The notes under the pieces: model-generated | What the model was told of the DNA's origin: nothing | The model's database searches: none | The model's input: the letters and a program-made list of their open reading frames with translations, nothing else | Program-made: the position numbers and the translations under genes | Shown: positions 1-11,400 of the stretch, one piece after another | Position numbering within the stretch: position 1 is the first letter of the stretch | Layout: each line of letters starts with the position of its first letter | NCBI RefSeq assembly: GCF_009870125.1 | Contig: NC_046681.1 | Location: forward strand, 29,472,001 to 29,536,000 | Origin: Drosophila pseudoobscura | Lineage: Eukaryota > Arthropoda > Insecta > Diptera > Drosophilidae | Length of the DNA stretch: 64,000 nt | Direction: 5' to 3'

Positions 1-3000
1 CGGCACAGAGATGCGCATACACCCCCTTTCCACTGGGCAGCGTTTAAGTGGCATTTGATTTGGACTTGAAACAGCACACAAAAATATTATTAAAGGATCC
101 CTTAACAAAAGCCGGAAGCAGTTCAAGAAGCAGTGCAAGCAGTGGTTAAACGTTCAGCAATCGATCGAAATTCTTGCCTCGAACAATTTCAGATTTCGAA
201 CCAAATTAGAGCCCAATCGGTAGGAGTATCCGAGAACAGCAGAATCCCCTCCGAATGATTGATACACAATTGCAAAGACACACACGAATCAGAGCTGTAT
301 GCTCGGCGAGGAATCCCGGAGCTCAAGCATCCCCCCAGTGCGGATTCGCAGTCCCTCGGTGCAGGATGCAGGCCAGTGGAAATGCAGAATTCCAGGAATG
401 CCGCAGAGAGTGCCGGAGTGGAGTGGCGTGGAGTGAAGCGGGATCTGGGAGTTGTTGCTTCTGTTGTTCCTGGTGCTGGTGCTGCCGGGGAGGCCGCTGC
501 AACCACAGCCAAAACAAACCCGGGGAACAAACACCAACACTCTGTGCCACCAGATATGTAGCCCTCCCTCCCAGAGGCCCCACCTCTGGAGGAGCAGCAG
601 CAGCCAGTGGGTTGTGCTCTGCCTGTGGTTCTGCATGGAGGCGCCACAGTCAACTGATGTTGATGCCACCCAGTTAACTGGTTGTTACCTCCGCCTCTCT
701 GCTGCACTTCCCTGAGCGTAGAGTTTGTGGTCTCGTTTTGTAATTAAGTTGAAATTTCTCCCTCTCCTCCTCTCCTCCTCTCCTCCTCTCTTCCCGTCTT
801 TCTCTGCTTCTCCTGCTGGAATGACAAATCGTTATGGTTGGAGAAACTTTAAGTGCTCGGGGCACGGTATTCATAAAAAAAGATGAGCAAATCCTTTGAT
901 TTGTGTGCGTGCCGATCCCAAATTGCTTAATCTCCCACCGCACGCACATCGGGCCCCATCGGGCCACACCGGGCCACTTGACCCAATTTTTAATCACTTT
1001 CCAAGCACACATGCTAACCCCTGTCCTCTGTCCCCTGTCCCCTGTCCTACGTCCATTCGGTCCGCCGTTCCGGCATAAATTTGTGTCTTAAAAGTTGCCT
1101 CGTGGCCCAGGCAAAAGTTTCGGCTGCACGTTTTAAGCTGCCCCAGCAGATTCGGAGTTGGAGTCCGAGTCCGAAACAAGCTTAAAAATCTGTACGAAGC
1201 CAAAGCGTCACAAAGGTAAACTCGCCCCAGAATCGGTTATTCGAGATGGGATTTTTCAACTGGAGGGCAGTAATCGTTTGAACGAAATATACGCCTTTAT
1301 GCGGGAATGTTAATTATAGCAATTTTTATTGATTTTCGGTGTAATGGAGATTTACAATAGCTCTGGGTTGGCTTTGAAGACGACGAATTATTGAGACGAA
1401 GGCTGCCAGGTGAATAAAGAGCTTCCTCTCTCGGGCTTCGGCCGGCTCTCTCTGACGACCGCTCTCGTGCTATATCGCTCTCGCGCTCTATCGCTGTTGC
1501 GCTTTCGCGCTCTCGTGATCTGTTCTCTCGCTATCGGTTTAGCAGACGCGAGCGTTGAGAGAGTCCAGCCTTCTTACCTACGAGAGAGTATACGAATACA
1601 TATGTACATACATGCATATATACCCGCCTTTTGAAGCCTGTTAAACACTTTTGAATCTAGTGAACTTGCGGTACGAATTATTAGCTTAATCCAAAGACTA
1701 ATACTCTCTATAAGTCTACTGTCTGCTATCCTGTGGACTGTTGTGTACCACTTTGTCTTCCAATCTTTGGACTATGAAAACTTGTCACTTTACCATCTCT
1801 AGTTCCATTTGCATCTGTGCAAATTTCTAAGGTAATTTCTGTGTTACAAAATATTCTAAAAACACATTTGCCGACTCCCACAACAGGGGTCGGGAGGGGA
1901 GGGGAGGGGAGTGGAGAGGCGTCCAGGCCAATTGTGTGATCCCTGTTCTGTTCCTGTTTTCAGTTGTTGTTTCTGTTGTGTTGTGTGGGCGTAAAAAGTT
2001 TTTAACAATAATAAGCAAATGCCCAAAAGCAAAGCCAGTGCCAGAGCCAGTGCCAGGGGTGGAGTCACTGTCTCCGTCTCCCCGTCTGTTCCTGCCCCCG
2101 CTCCTGCTCCAGTGTTGGGCTACAATTGCCAACACTAAAAATCCAACCAAATATATATTTCTCTGCGGTGTTGTTGCTGTTGTGTACAAATACGATTAAA
2201 TATGGCAAAAGTTGTGCGTACACACACGTCGGCAATTTTATTTAGATTGCGAAAGGACCAAAAACACAGCCAGGAGCCAGGAGCCGGTAGCCAGGAGCCA
2301 ACAGCCAGCAACTGAAACAGGAGCAATGACAACGACACATTGAGGTCGGTGTCGTGGGGCCCTCAAAAGTTGCACGAATGTGTGGGTGTGTGTGTGCTAA
2401 CAAGGCCAACACATGTTTTTCTGTGTGTGTGTGTGTGAGTGGGGGGGCCAGGGCCAAAAGCACAGCAATTCTGTTAACAATTTTATTATTAAAATGATGT
2501 CAGTGTTTCAGTGTTTGTGCGGGCGCCGGGTGTCGCCTCCTCCTGTGCCCAACAATTGACCACAAATGCATTAGTGGCGGCCTGCTGCTGCCACTGCTGC
2601 CACAGCTGCTCTGCCACCACTTTTCCACCTACTTTCCAAGTCGAATTATACAAAAATTTCAAAGCACTCTGTGTGCCTGCCGCCTGCATGGATAAATGCA
2701 AATCTCCATCTCCCTGTCTCTCTCTCTCTCTCTCCCTCTGTATGGTAATCCCCGGTTGACCTACAAGGACCTACGGTGGACAACCTTGTTGCACTGCTTG
2801 CACTCGCAGACTAATGCCTTAATTGATATACGTACGTACTTTGCTTCATTCAGTTTTCTATCGTTTGGGGGTGTTGAATCGAAAATGTTTTCCATTTATT
2901 GATTGAAGGTGGGATCCGCTGGTGAACTGCTGGGGCTTATCCTTACCCAAGTGAGCTCCTTGATTGCATCCATCCTGTAGTTGGATCGGACTTAAAGATG

Positions 3001-4337
3001 AGTACTTGGAAGCCTTCGAAAAATCCCTATGTTGAAGCCCTTTAGGAGGTTTTTCCGCTCTCCTGTAAGTAGCTTCCTTGCACCTGATAAAAAATCTATA
3101 GATATCATTATCGTAGCATTAAAAATTCCACTTTCTCTGGCAGAAAACGAAAGTTTTCCCCTAGTATTTTCGTCCTTACTGGCTGATTGTACCACCAACC
3201 TTTGGAGCCGTTCCAACAGCAGCAGTCCTGCGTCCTGCGTCCTGAGTCCTGAGCAGTTATTACATTTTACTTATTGCATTTTTGCGCTCTTTGCATTTGC
3301 ACTGGAGCTTGCAAAACGATACAGGACCAGGACTGCTGCAAAAAGGGAAAGCGGAGCCCCAAAGAAGATGGAGAAACGATGGAGGAAGGCGGGCACGAGT
3401 CAGCATGTGGCTCATATGACATGGGGGCGGTAGGGGGGCACCCTCCAGCCGAGCTCGGAGTGCACTGGGCCATTGTTTGTTTGTTTTTACAACTCTGATT
3501 GAGGTGAAATTGCATATTTCTGTGCGCTTCTTTCGTTTCATTTCATTTCATTTCATTTCGCACAGAGCTGCTCCATCTCCAGCATCTCTACCTTATCGTA
3601 CTTCCTCCAGCTCCAGCTCCTCCTCCTCGTCCTTCTCCTTCTTCTCTTTTCAAACGTTTTATTGAATGTCGTTTACCGTTTGCATTTGCCTTTGCCTTTG
3701 CCTGTGCCTTTGCCTGCCCCACATGCCCACACCCTTCATCCGATGCCACCTCCATCTGGCCTCCCGTTTCGGCCAAGACTTATTTCGTCGTCTCCCGACT
3801 CCTGGCCCCGCCCTGGCTTTGTGTTTATTGTGCGAATAAATGTCGACAATGGAGTAATGTTCGTGGGAGCGATCAGAAATGCACATACGAGTGCCATGCT
3901 GAACCTTAACGAGATAGAAACGACAGGGGAAACTTTATGGGAACTAAACGGAGATTTAAGACGAGGATACGAGGGTACATACACATGTATGGATAGTGGC
4001 CCAAATGGCATGTCTATAAAGTAGGTTTCGGGCAGATAAAAAATAACACCAAGTGGCGGCTATAACTTTGCGAGTCGCTGAGATTTCGGACAATGGATGG
4101 GGATTCTCAGGAGAGGGGAAAGCAGAGGCTTCAGTTCTCAATACTCTACAATCTTTAAGGGTTTACCGATTTACGGGCTGAACGGAATGGGATTTCGACA
4201 GGCCCTGAGGGGACACTCTCTGCAACCGAGACTTAACCCAAAGACCGGCACAACAGAGTAAAACTCAAAAGGAAAAACCCCAAACAGGCTGTAGGAAATC
4301 GAATTTCCCAGTAGGCCTTTCCCGATACGTCGGGCTC
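1..4337. other. Intergenic DNA, no gene supported
   Basis: Open frames here are short, overlap on both strands and have low-complexity translations, so none is called. The stretch holds an 8-bp CTCCTCCT-type repeat (about 761-790), a CCTGTCC-type repeat (about 1021-1050), a TC-rich block with many CGCTCTC units (1425-1580) that ends in an ATGTACATAC-type sequence (about 1598-1625), TG runs (2383-2437), a (CT)n run (2717-2740) and a repeated TTTCA block (about 3535-3560). Confidence 0.6.
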
Positions 4338-4345
4338 TATCGATA
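4338..4345 (+). promoter_or_regulatory. DRE core-promoter element (TATCGATA)
   Basis: A perfect TATCGATA palindrome lies about 100 bp upstream of the ATG at 4445. In Drosophila this is the DREF-binding element typical of TATA-less promoters of broadly expressed genes, so the downstream gene is probably widely transcribed. Seen: the 8-mer and its spacing. Inferred: its function. Confidence 0.65.
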
Positions 4346-4444
4346 GATTCCCAGTTCCAAAAAACTAGCGTAGCCGACACGTAGCACGAAGCAACAAACC
4401 GAAAATAAAATATAACTATAGATAGCTAGAAATAGTAGAAAAAC

Positions 4445-6090
4445 ATGCAAAATTTAATAGAGAGCCCTGCTCTCCTTTCGATCCTGAAGGATCCGCGTCG
4501 GAACTGTGGGGAGATTCAGGGGGTAAGCGTTGCAGAGTCGCGTTCGGACGTGGTGAAAAGTGTGGCTGGCGGAGGGGTTCAGCTCAATGCCAATGCCCAG
4601 GTCTTTGTGCCCCGCTCTGTGGCAGCCAAGGCGCAGGAAGCAGATGCCCCCATGGATCTCGACGAGCTGAAGCGTCACTTCGAGTTCAAGGACGAGAAGC
4701 AGAAGAAGACGATGCTGATCCTGCCCTGGCATGGATTTCCGAAGCGACCAGAGAGTTCAGGTGGGTGTGGGGGGAGCGCGATGAGTTGAGGGTTTTTCTG
4801 TATGGACTTTCTCCGTTACCGTTAGCCAATCCCAAACACGTCACGCCGATGGCCAACGAGGATCACGCCTACGAGATCAAGTTGGGCGGCAAGCGGGCCA
4901 GGAAAGCGAATGCCTGCGCCGAGGAGAAACGCCTCAAGACCAATCAAAAATCCGCCGAAGAGGCAGTCTCCACTGAAGACGGCCCATCGCTTCCAGTAGA
5001 TCTCACTCTGGAGGAGAAGCGTCTGGAGCAAGGACGAAAAGTGGCCCTGGAGGCCCTCAAATTGGTGGAGCAGCGCCGGCTGCGCGACCCCAGCTTTGGC
5101 CCCTTCAAGAAAACGGAGGGCGGAGCGGTCATTCGACACATCTCGCGTTCCCCAGTGCGATTCACGAAAGTCGAGCGGGAGCGCGTGAGTAAGCTGCGGG
5201 TCGACAAGAAGGAGAGGATCGAAAAGGTCCTGAAGGATATGTTGCAGAAGAAGAAGCCTCCGAAGCTGTATCCCGAGAAGTGGCAGAAGGAAGCCCGTGT
5301 ACAGGAGGAGGGCGAACAGCAGACTTGCCAAGTGGAGAAGCCAAGCAAGGCTAAGCGCGAGAAACAGTCGAAGCCAGAGCCGGAGGTGCCACAGGAGCAA
5401 CAGCAGGAGAAGCCGCCCCAGCAGCGTATGCTGCAGAAGCGGTACTTCGGGCTTCAACGTGCCACAACGTCCAATGCCCAGGCTGAGGCTGAGCTGGAGC
5501 CACAGCCACAGCCACAGCCACAGGGGGAGAAGGAGCCGCCGGCTGAGGCAAAGCAGCAGCCCCCCCGACGTTACATACCCACAACCAAGGAGTGGGACGA
5601 AAAGTGCCGCACACGCCAATTGGAGCGTGTGAGGGTCTCCGACAAGGAGAACGAGAAGTCGAAGTCAAACCAGAACCAGAACCAGAAGCCATCTGGGACC
5701 GCCAACAAGCCGGTGCTGTGGCGCGCCGACACCAGTCGACCCCTGACAGTGTCCAACTCGGCCAAGGACTCCCAAGAAGTGATCAAATTGGAGAACCCGA
5801 CCCTGGCCCCAGTCATTCCACGCTACGTGCCACCGATTCCAGTTGCCGACCCAGCCGACGTGGCCCTGACCCGACTGCTCCACTCGGAGAAGCGTCGCGG
5901 CAATCTCACCTATGCCCAGGCCCTGCTCAAGCGTCCGCCCGGGGAGGTCGATGGCTCCACCAACCCCCCGCTGAACAACGTCGTTCGCTACTCCGTCGAG
6001 GAGCTGCTGATGCTGGAGCCCCAGCCAGGCCAACTGCTGCCACCGATCCTCCTTGGGACCTCCAAAGGATTGGGATGTCTCCTCAAATAA
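4445..6090 (+). CDS. Basic protein with PAM2-like and eIF4E-binding-like motifs (2 exons)
   Basis: Exon 1 is 4445-4760 and exon 2 is 4826-6090, split by a 65-bp GT/AG intron. The junction codon G|CC keeps frame and gives 526 residues. The ATG follows AAAAC, a good fly start context, about 100 bp after a DRE. Residues 47-56 read LNANAQVFVP and fit the PAM2 pattern L-N-x2-A-x2-F-x-P that binds the MLLE domain of poly(A)-binding protein. Residues 494-500 read YSVEELL and fit the eIF4E-binding pattern Y-x4-L-hydrophobic. The middle is Lys/Arg/Glu-rich and partly low complexity, with PQ repeats near 350-370. No folded enzymatic domain is visible. Together the motifs suggest a cytoplasmic mRNA translation or stability factor; this is inference from short motifs. 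I do not recognise the specific gene. AATAAA lies at 6342-6347. The last 78 codons are repeated in tandem downstream. Confidence 0.85.
4761..4825 (+). other. Intron of the PAM2-motif gene
   Basis: Donor G|GTGGGT after residue 105 and acceptor CCGTTAG|CC bound a 65-bp intron, a usual size for Drosophila. Reading through would stop at TGA within about 10 codons, so splicing is needed for the full protein. Confidence 0.85.
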
Positions 6091-6341
6091 CTGCGATCGA
6101 AATATCATCTTGGAGGGAGCCTGCTGCCTTCTGCCTGCTGCCTGCAGCATGCAGCCTGCAGCTCCTTCCTGCCGCCGACACTTTATTTAATTTTATTTGG
6201 TTTTGTTCTCAAGTTTGCTGATTTAATTTTGCTGATTTTTCTTCTGTCATTTTCCCCTTATTTTTCCCTTGATGGCGTTCGGCATCAGATTTTCTTTAAG
6301 TTTGTATCAAATTAGGGGAAAATGCAGCTATATAATGTAAT

Positions 6342-6347
6342 AATAAA
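6342..6347 (+). terminator. Poly(A) signal AATAAA
   Basis: A canonical AATAAA sits 252 bp after the TAA stop of the PAM2-motif gene. It recurs at 7399-7404 in the duplicated unit. Confidence 0.65.
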
Positions 6348-6400
6348 CACAATTGCAATCTTAAATGGTTTAGCTCCTGAAATTATATGCAAAGTGCGAG

Positions 6401-6660
6401 AAGTAGAAGTAGGCGGGCCGAAGCCGAATGGCCCGCGCCCGAATGCAAGAGAGGCTTTGATTAGAGCGCGACAGATCAAGAGAGCGAGAGAATAGTTCAA
6501 GGTGGTCCGCGTCCAAGCGCTCTAAGTTGAGCTGAGACCCGAAAGAGAGTGAACCACCCACCTTGTATATTTTCATCATGAGCGAGAGAGCGAATAGAGC
6601 GAAAGAAAGAAAGGCGCACGATGAAGACGCGAGAGATCGGCTGCATGGGCTGCTCCCGTG
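6401..6660. repeat. Dispersed GAGAGCG-rich repeat, copy A
   Basis: This stretch has many GAGAGCGA-type units and shares a stretch of over 80 bp with 40990-41105: the block CAAGCGCTCTAA, then TTG-GCTGAG, CCGAAAGAGAG, CATCATG/CGTCATG and AGCGAGAG in the same order with small gaps. Copy B is in the tandem duplicate. Order and spacing point to common descent rather than simple composition. The family could not be named. Confidence 0.5.
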
Positions 6661-6670
6661 GGCGAGAATA

Positions 6671-6718
6671 TACTTATGTACATATATGTACATATGGATG
6701 TACATATATACATAAGTA
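6671..6718. repeat. Near-perfect inverted repeat (hairpin)
   Basis: TACTTATGTACATATATGTACAT at 6671-6693 faces its near-perfect reverse complement at 6698-6718 across a 4-base centre. The AT-rich palindrome could extrude or fold. It recurs at 7728-7775 because it lies in the duplicated unit. Similar TACATATGTA-type sequence occurs near 1600-1620 and 42370-42400, which suggests a dispersed element. Confidence 0.7.
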
Positions 6719-6911
6719 CAGTGGGTGCAGTGGGAAGTGCAAATGACGAATAATAATAGGGTTTTAATATCGGTCTGCATAGCATTTTGCATGACAAATT
6801 TAACGATTACTTAAATCGATGGCTGCTCTTTTCATTTGATTAAATTAAATTTACGGTTTCCGGGTTAACTCGGAAAACATGTTCATTTTTGGTTGTTTTT
6901 GTAAGTGTGGC

Positions 6912-7965
6912 CCGACGTGGCCCTGACCCGACTGCTCCACTCGGAGAAGCGTCGCGGCAATCTCACCTATGCCCAGGCCCTGCTCAAGCGTCCGCCCGGG
7001 GAGGTCGATGGCTCCACCAACCCCCCGCTGAACAACGTCGTTCGCTACTCCGTCGAGGAGCTGCTGATGCTGGAGCCCCAGCCAGGCCAACTGCTGCCAC
7101 CGATCCTCCTTGGGACCTCCAAAGGATTGGGATGTCTCCTCAAATAACTGCGATCGAAATATCATCTTGGAGGGAGCCTGCTGCCTTCTGCCTGCTGCCT
7201 GCAGCATGCAGCCTGCAGCTCCTTCCTGCCGCCGACACTTTATTTAATTTTATTTGGTTTTGTTCTCAAGTTTGCTGATTTAATTTTGCTGATTTTTCTT
7301 CTGTCATTTTCCCCTTATTTTTCCCTTGATGGCGTTCGGCATCAGATTTTCTTTAAGTTTGTATCAAATTAGGGGAAAATGCAGCTATATAATGTAATAA
7401 TAAACACAATTGCAATCTTAAATGGTTTAGCTCCTGAAATTATATGCAAAGTGCGAGAAGTAGAAGTAGGCGGGCCGAAGCCGAATGGCCCGCGCCCGAA
7501 TGCAAGAGAGGCTTTGATTAGAGCGCGACAGATCAAGAGAGCGAGAGAATAGTTCAAGGTGGTCCGCGTCCAAGCGCTCTAAGTTGAGCTGAGACCCGAA
7601 AGAGAGTGAACCACCCACCTTGTATATTTTCATCATGAGCGAGAGAGCGAATAGAGCGAAAGAAAGAAAGGCGCACGATGAAGACGCGAGAGATCGGCTG
7701 CATGGGCTGCTCCCGTGGGCGAGAATATACTTATGTACATATATGTACATATGGATGTACATATATACATAAGTACAGTGGGTGCAGTGGGAAGTGCAAA
7801 TGACGAATAATAATAGGGTTTTAATATCGGTCTGCATAGCATTTTGCATGACAAATTTAACGATTACTTAAATCGATGGCTGCTCTTTTCATTTGATTAA
7901 ATTAAATTTACGGTTTCCGGGTTAACTCGGAAAACATGTTCATTTTTGGTTGTTTTTGTAAGTGT
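6912..7965 (+). pseudogene. Tandem duplication, unit 2: 3'-truncated gene copy
   Basis: The unit begins mid-codon-series in the PAM2-motif gene and carries its last 78 codons (to the TAA at 7145-7147), 3' UTR, AATAAA and flank. The three bases GGC separate it from unit 1. It has no promoter, no first exon and no in-frame ATG before the duplicated segment except internal Met codons, so it is unlikely to be translated on its own. It does retain the YSVEELL motif. The upstream junction reads GTAAGTGTGGC, but this is a donor-like sequence rather than an acceptor, so splicing into the copy is not obvious. Confidence 0.85.
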
Positions 7966-8356
7966 ATGAATTCTGTGATATTTTGGCAGCATATCTCTCA
8001 GAGTTTACCCTCGAGAGAATGATTTTATGTTCTTTAAAGTGAAAAGCTGACATTTTATTCACTTTGAATGCACTGCCCCTTGCACATTCCTCCTGCAGCC
8101 GCAGCAGTCTCCTTCCAGCCGCAGACGAATGGAATGTATAAAATGTAACGATTGAGGCTGCAGACACGCCCACAATGGCAGTGGGAGTGGGAGTGGGAGC
8201 ATTGGCTGGCAGCACATAACTCAGTCGAGCGAATGGGAATGAAGGCAATGAATCCTGCTCGTGGGCTGCCAGCAATTAACGGCATAAATTTAAATATGCA
8301 ATTAACGCAGCAGCTGGAAGCTGTGCAGCAGAATAAAGCAACAAATAACCAGTGAA

Positions 8357-8440
8357 GAGCAGGGCAGAGGCAGCGGCAGAGGCAGAGCAGCGAGCAGGGC
8401 AGAGCAGCGAGCAGGGCAGAGGCAGCGGCAGAGCCAGAGC
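8357..8440. repeat. Imperfect GC-rich minisatellite
   Basis: AGAGCAGCGAGCAGGGC occurs twice in tandem and is flanked on both sides by AGAGGCAGCGGCAGAG-type blocks, giving an imperfect array of about 84 bp. No coding role is apparent. Confidence 0.6.
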
Positions 8441-11400
8441 GCAGCATGAAAAGAGCAGCAGATCAACAACAGAAATGCAGGAGATCAAAGCAGCGATAAG
8501 CAGCGGCAAGACAGGCAATCGAAGCATGAAACAACAGAGAGCGAGAGCAGAAAACCAGGTGAATAAGAGGAGGGAATATAGAAGCGCATTTCTTTGCTGA
8601 AGATCAATGAATTCGATGGAATGACAATCAGAGAGAGGATATCACTGAAGAGAGATGGCAGCAAAAGGTTATGGCTGCACATACAAGTAGTAGGCTCTTT
8701 TTGTTATGCTCGGGTCAGAGCTGCACTGCCAAGAGGATATAAAATAGGTATAGTGTGAAATGTTAATGAAGATAAAGGGTACATCACACACACCAGACCC
8801 TCTAGATATTCGTGTGAGAGCAGAGGGTCAAGTTATTTGTTCTGCCTGCTGTATATACCCCCCATAAGTGCTAGACGATTGCGGGGTATCATGACTGAAA
8901 CAATGCTGGCGACAATAAAAGCCAAAGGTCATTTTAACACATGCACACACCCACACCACACCACACCACACGCACACACCCACACGCACGCCGAACAGTG
9001 AAATGCATTTGATTGTTTGTGCACTTTTTTGTTTTTATTTTTTGGAAAACACAAAAAACAGGCGGAAAAAAACACAATTTTCCGCTTTATTTGCAGAAGG
9101 CTGGTCCCACCTACAACGGACCCAGTGCCGGGGCCCGTTCTGGACCTGTTTCTGGTCATATGATACCCTACCCCCTGCCCTTTTCCCTTTGCCCCCGTCG
9201 GTGGCCAGGAATCGTTGCCATAGCCACACATGTCAATATTTTTGCGCTTCAGCCTCGGTTGCAAAGGGGCCGCAAGGGATTCGTCCTGCAAAATGTATGT
9301 CCGTGCAGCGTGCAGTGGCAGAGTGGCAGCAGCCAGACTTTACTGATGTGTAAATTGCCAGCTGTTGTTGTTTAATGAAATTAAAACAAATTTCCAACGA
9401 AATTTAATACGCAGCTCGAGAGACGCTTCCCTCTGGAGAAATAATAATAATAATAATACGATAGTATTGTATTCATCATTATAGGTAATATTAAAATTGT
9501 GCCACAGAGTCAGAATCAGGCGGCAATATTACGATTCTCGATTACAGAGCGAAAGAGAGTCAAAAGTCAATGCCAAGCCACTGCCACAGCCAGTCAGTCA
9601 GTCATCAAACGTGCTCATTAACAGCTGGTTGACTGGCTGACTGGCTGGCTGGCTACTGGCTGGCTGGTAACCGTTATCGTTGTCGTATGCCATTACCGTT
9701 AACCGTTGCACGTTGTCGCTGTCGTTGCCGTTGCCGTTACCGTTACCCTTGCGCAAAGCTGGAAAGCTCAAAGCCAAAGGCTGTTTCCGGTGCACAGCAG
9801 GCAAAGGACTTTTCATTTGACATTGGCTCCCGCTGCCGCTGCCGCTGCCGTCAGTCCTCTTTCCATCTCTGTCTCTTTTCTTTTATTTTCTCTTCTCTGT
9901 TTCTCTCTGTTTCTGCCCCTCTCCCTCTCTCTCTCTCTCTCTGTGCACACACTTCCTTTCCATAATCATAACATGGCAATTTTATTCAATTTCCTGGCTT
10001 TTGTGTACGCAGGATCTAGAGCGAAGGTAATCAAGGGGGATATATAGTAGCACCTGGAAATACTCTAATACCATGGGAATAGTATATACCCCATAGGGAA
10101 TAGTAAACAGTAATTAACTGCCAAAAAGATTGATTAATTTGACAGATTTTTATTGAAATTATAAACAATTTTTATAGAGATATCTTCCTGTGGTTCCTGC
10201 AGCCTCCCCAAGTCCCATCATCTGCCCTCTATAAGCAGGGTATTCCCCGCTTCACGAATCAAAGCCATCAGGGGCATAAATTTTAGTTGTTTTTGTTGCA
10301 ATGCCGCTGAAATTTTTATAAAATTAACGCACAAGCGGAAACAAAGCCAAAAAGTCAGATCATGCCGGGGCAGGCCCCATTTCGGTGTGGTCGGGGGTGG
10401 GGAGTGGGGATCGGGGGCTTAAGCCAAGCCACTTTTGACTGGACTCGAAACCAGGAAACCAGGAGCCCTGCAAACTGGACCCCGACTTAAACACATCCCA
10501 CACCCACACAGAGAGAGTGTGTAAGCTGATTAAAGGCCGCAAGTTGCAGCGAAGTGGGGCAGCAGCGGCAGCTGCTCAATTGGCAAACACTTTGTCGCAC
10601 TAATTAAGCCACTTATAGGTGGACTTGGGCCGGAGTTTTGGTTGTGGATCTGGCTCTTGGTCTGGGTCTGGGTCTGGGTTCGGGGGCCTTGGCTTCGTTT
10701 TAGTCGAGCGTGTCACCGGGGCGTATGCGTAATAAATATTGAATGTGCTGCACCAGAACCAGCAGATAAGCAGCAGCCAGGCGACAGGCAGGCAGCGCAA
10801 AGGCAAAAGTTTTGCATTAACTATTCCCTTTTTCGGGTGACGGAGGACTACGTGAGACTCAAGGAGCGACGTGACAAGGACCAAACATCCCACAGAATTG
10901 GCTTAATTTTGGTTCTCCTTCCGTGCTGTCGTATGCAAAAGCCTAGATTGTAAAGTGCAAAAGGGCCTCTCTCTATAATTGCAATAGGCTTTGATTGGGC
11001 GTGGGGGGCATGCGAAGTTTATGGTAAATTACAGGAGAATTAGCCAGCATTTTGGGCCAATTCATCTTTGCTGTACATCCAATCGTAGAGGTGTACGGCA
11101 ATAGCTTTATAGCCGCTGTTCTTGGCAGCAAAGAAACGCAGGACTGCTCTTAAAGGGTGTACGTGTATGTGCAGCAGAATGTGGCCATGTTGTCACTGAT
11201 TGCTGTGGCTGTTGCTGTTGCTTAGGTTGTTGTTTGGTTGTTATTGCTAGGCACGAGGCTGGGCGACGCCATTGCCATCGCCATCTCCATCATTGACATC
11301 ATTGTCGGCGGCACCATCAGCGTTGATGGCTTGTTAAATTGCCAGTTTCATGTTGTTGCTGCTGCTGCTGCTGCTGTTGCACGTGTTTGCCAGTGAGTGT

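Larger units (their letters stand above)
5855..6908 (+). repeat. Tandem duplication, unit 1 (parental copy)
   Basis: This 1,054-bp unit runs from inside exon 2 of the PAM2-motif gene through its stop, 3' UTR, AATAAA and about 560 bp of flanking DNA. It recurs at an offset of exactly 1,057 bp. Several long frames translate identically in both units and no base difference was found by reading, so the event is very recent or an assembly artefact. Confidence 0.95.

Noticed and set aside
1425..1580. Possible coding frame in the CGCTCTC-rich block
   Set aside because: The frame is made of Arg/Ser/Leu from simple repeat units. It is more likely part of a repeat.
4822..5619. 265-codon minus-strand frame opposite the PAM2-motif gene
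   Set aside because: It is a Leu-rich antisense shadow of the Glu/Lys/Gln-rich coding strand.
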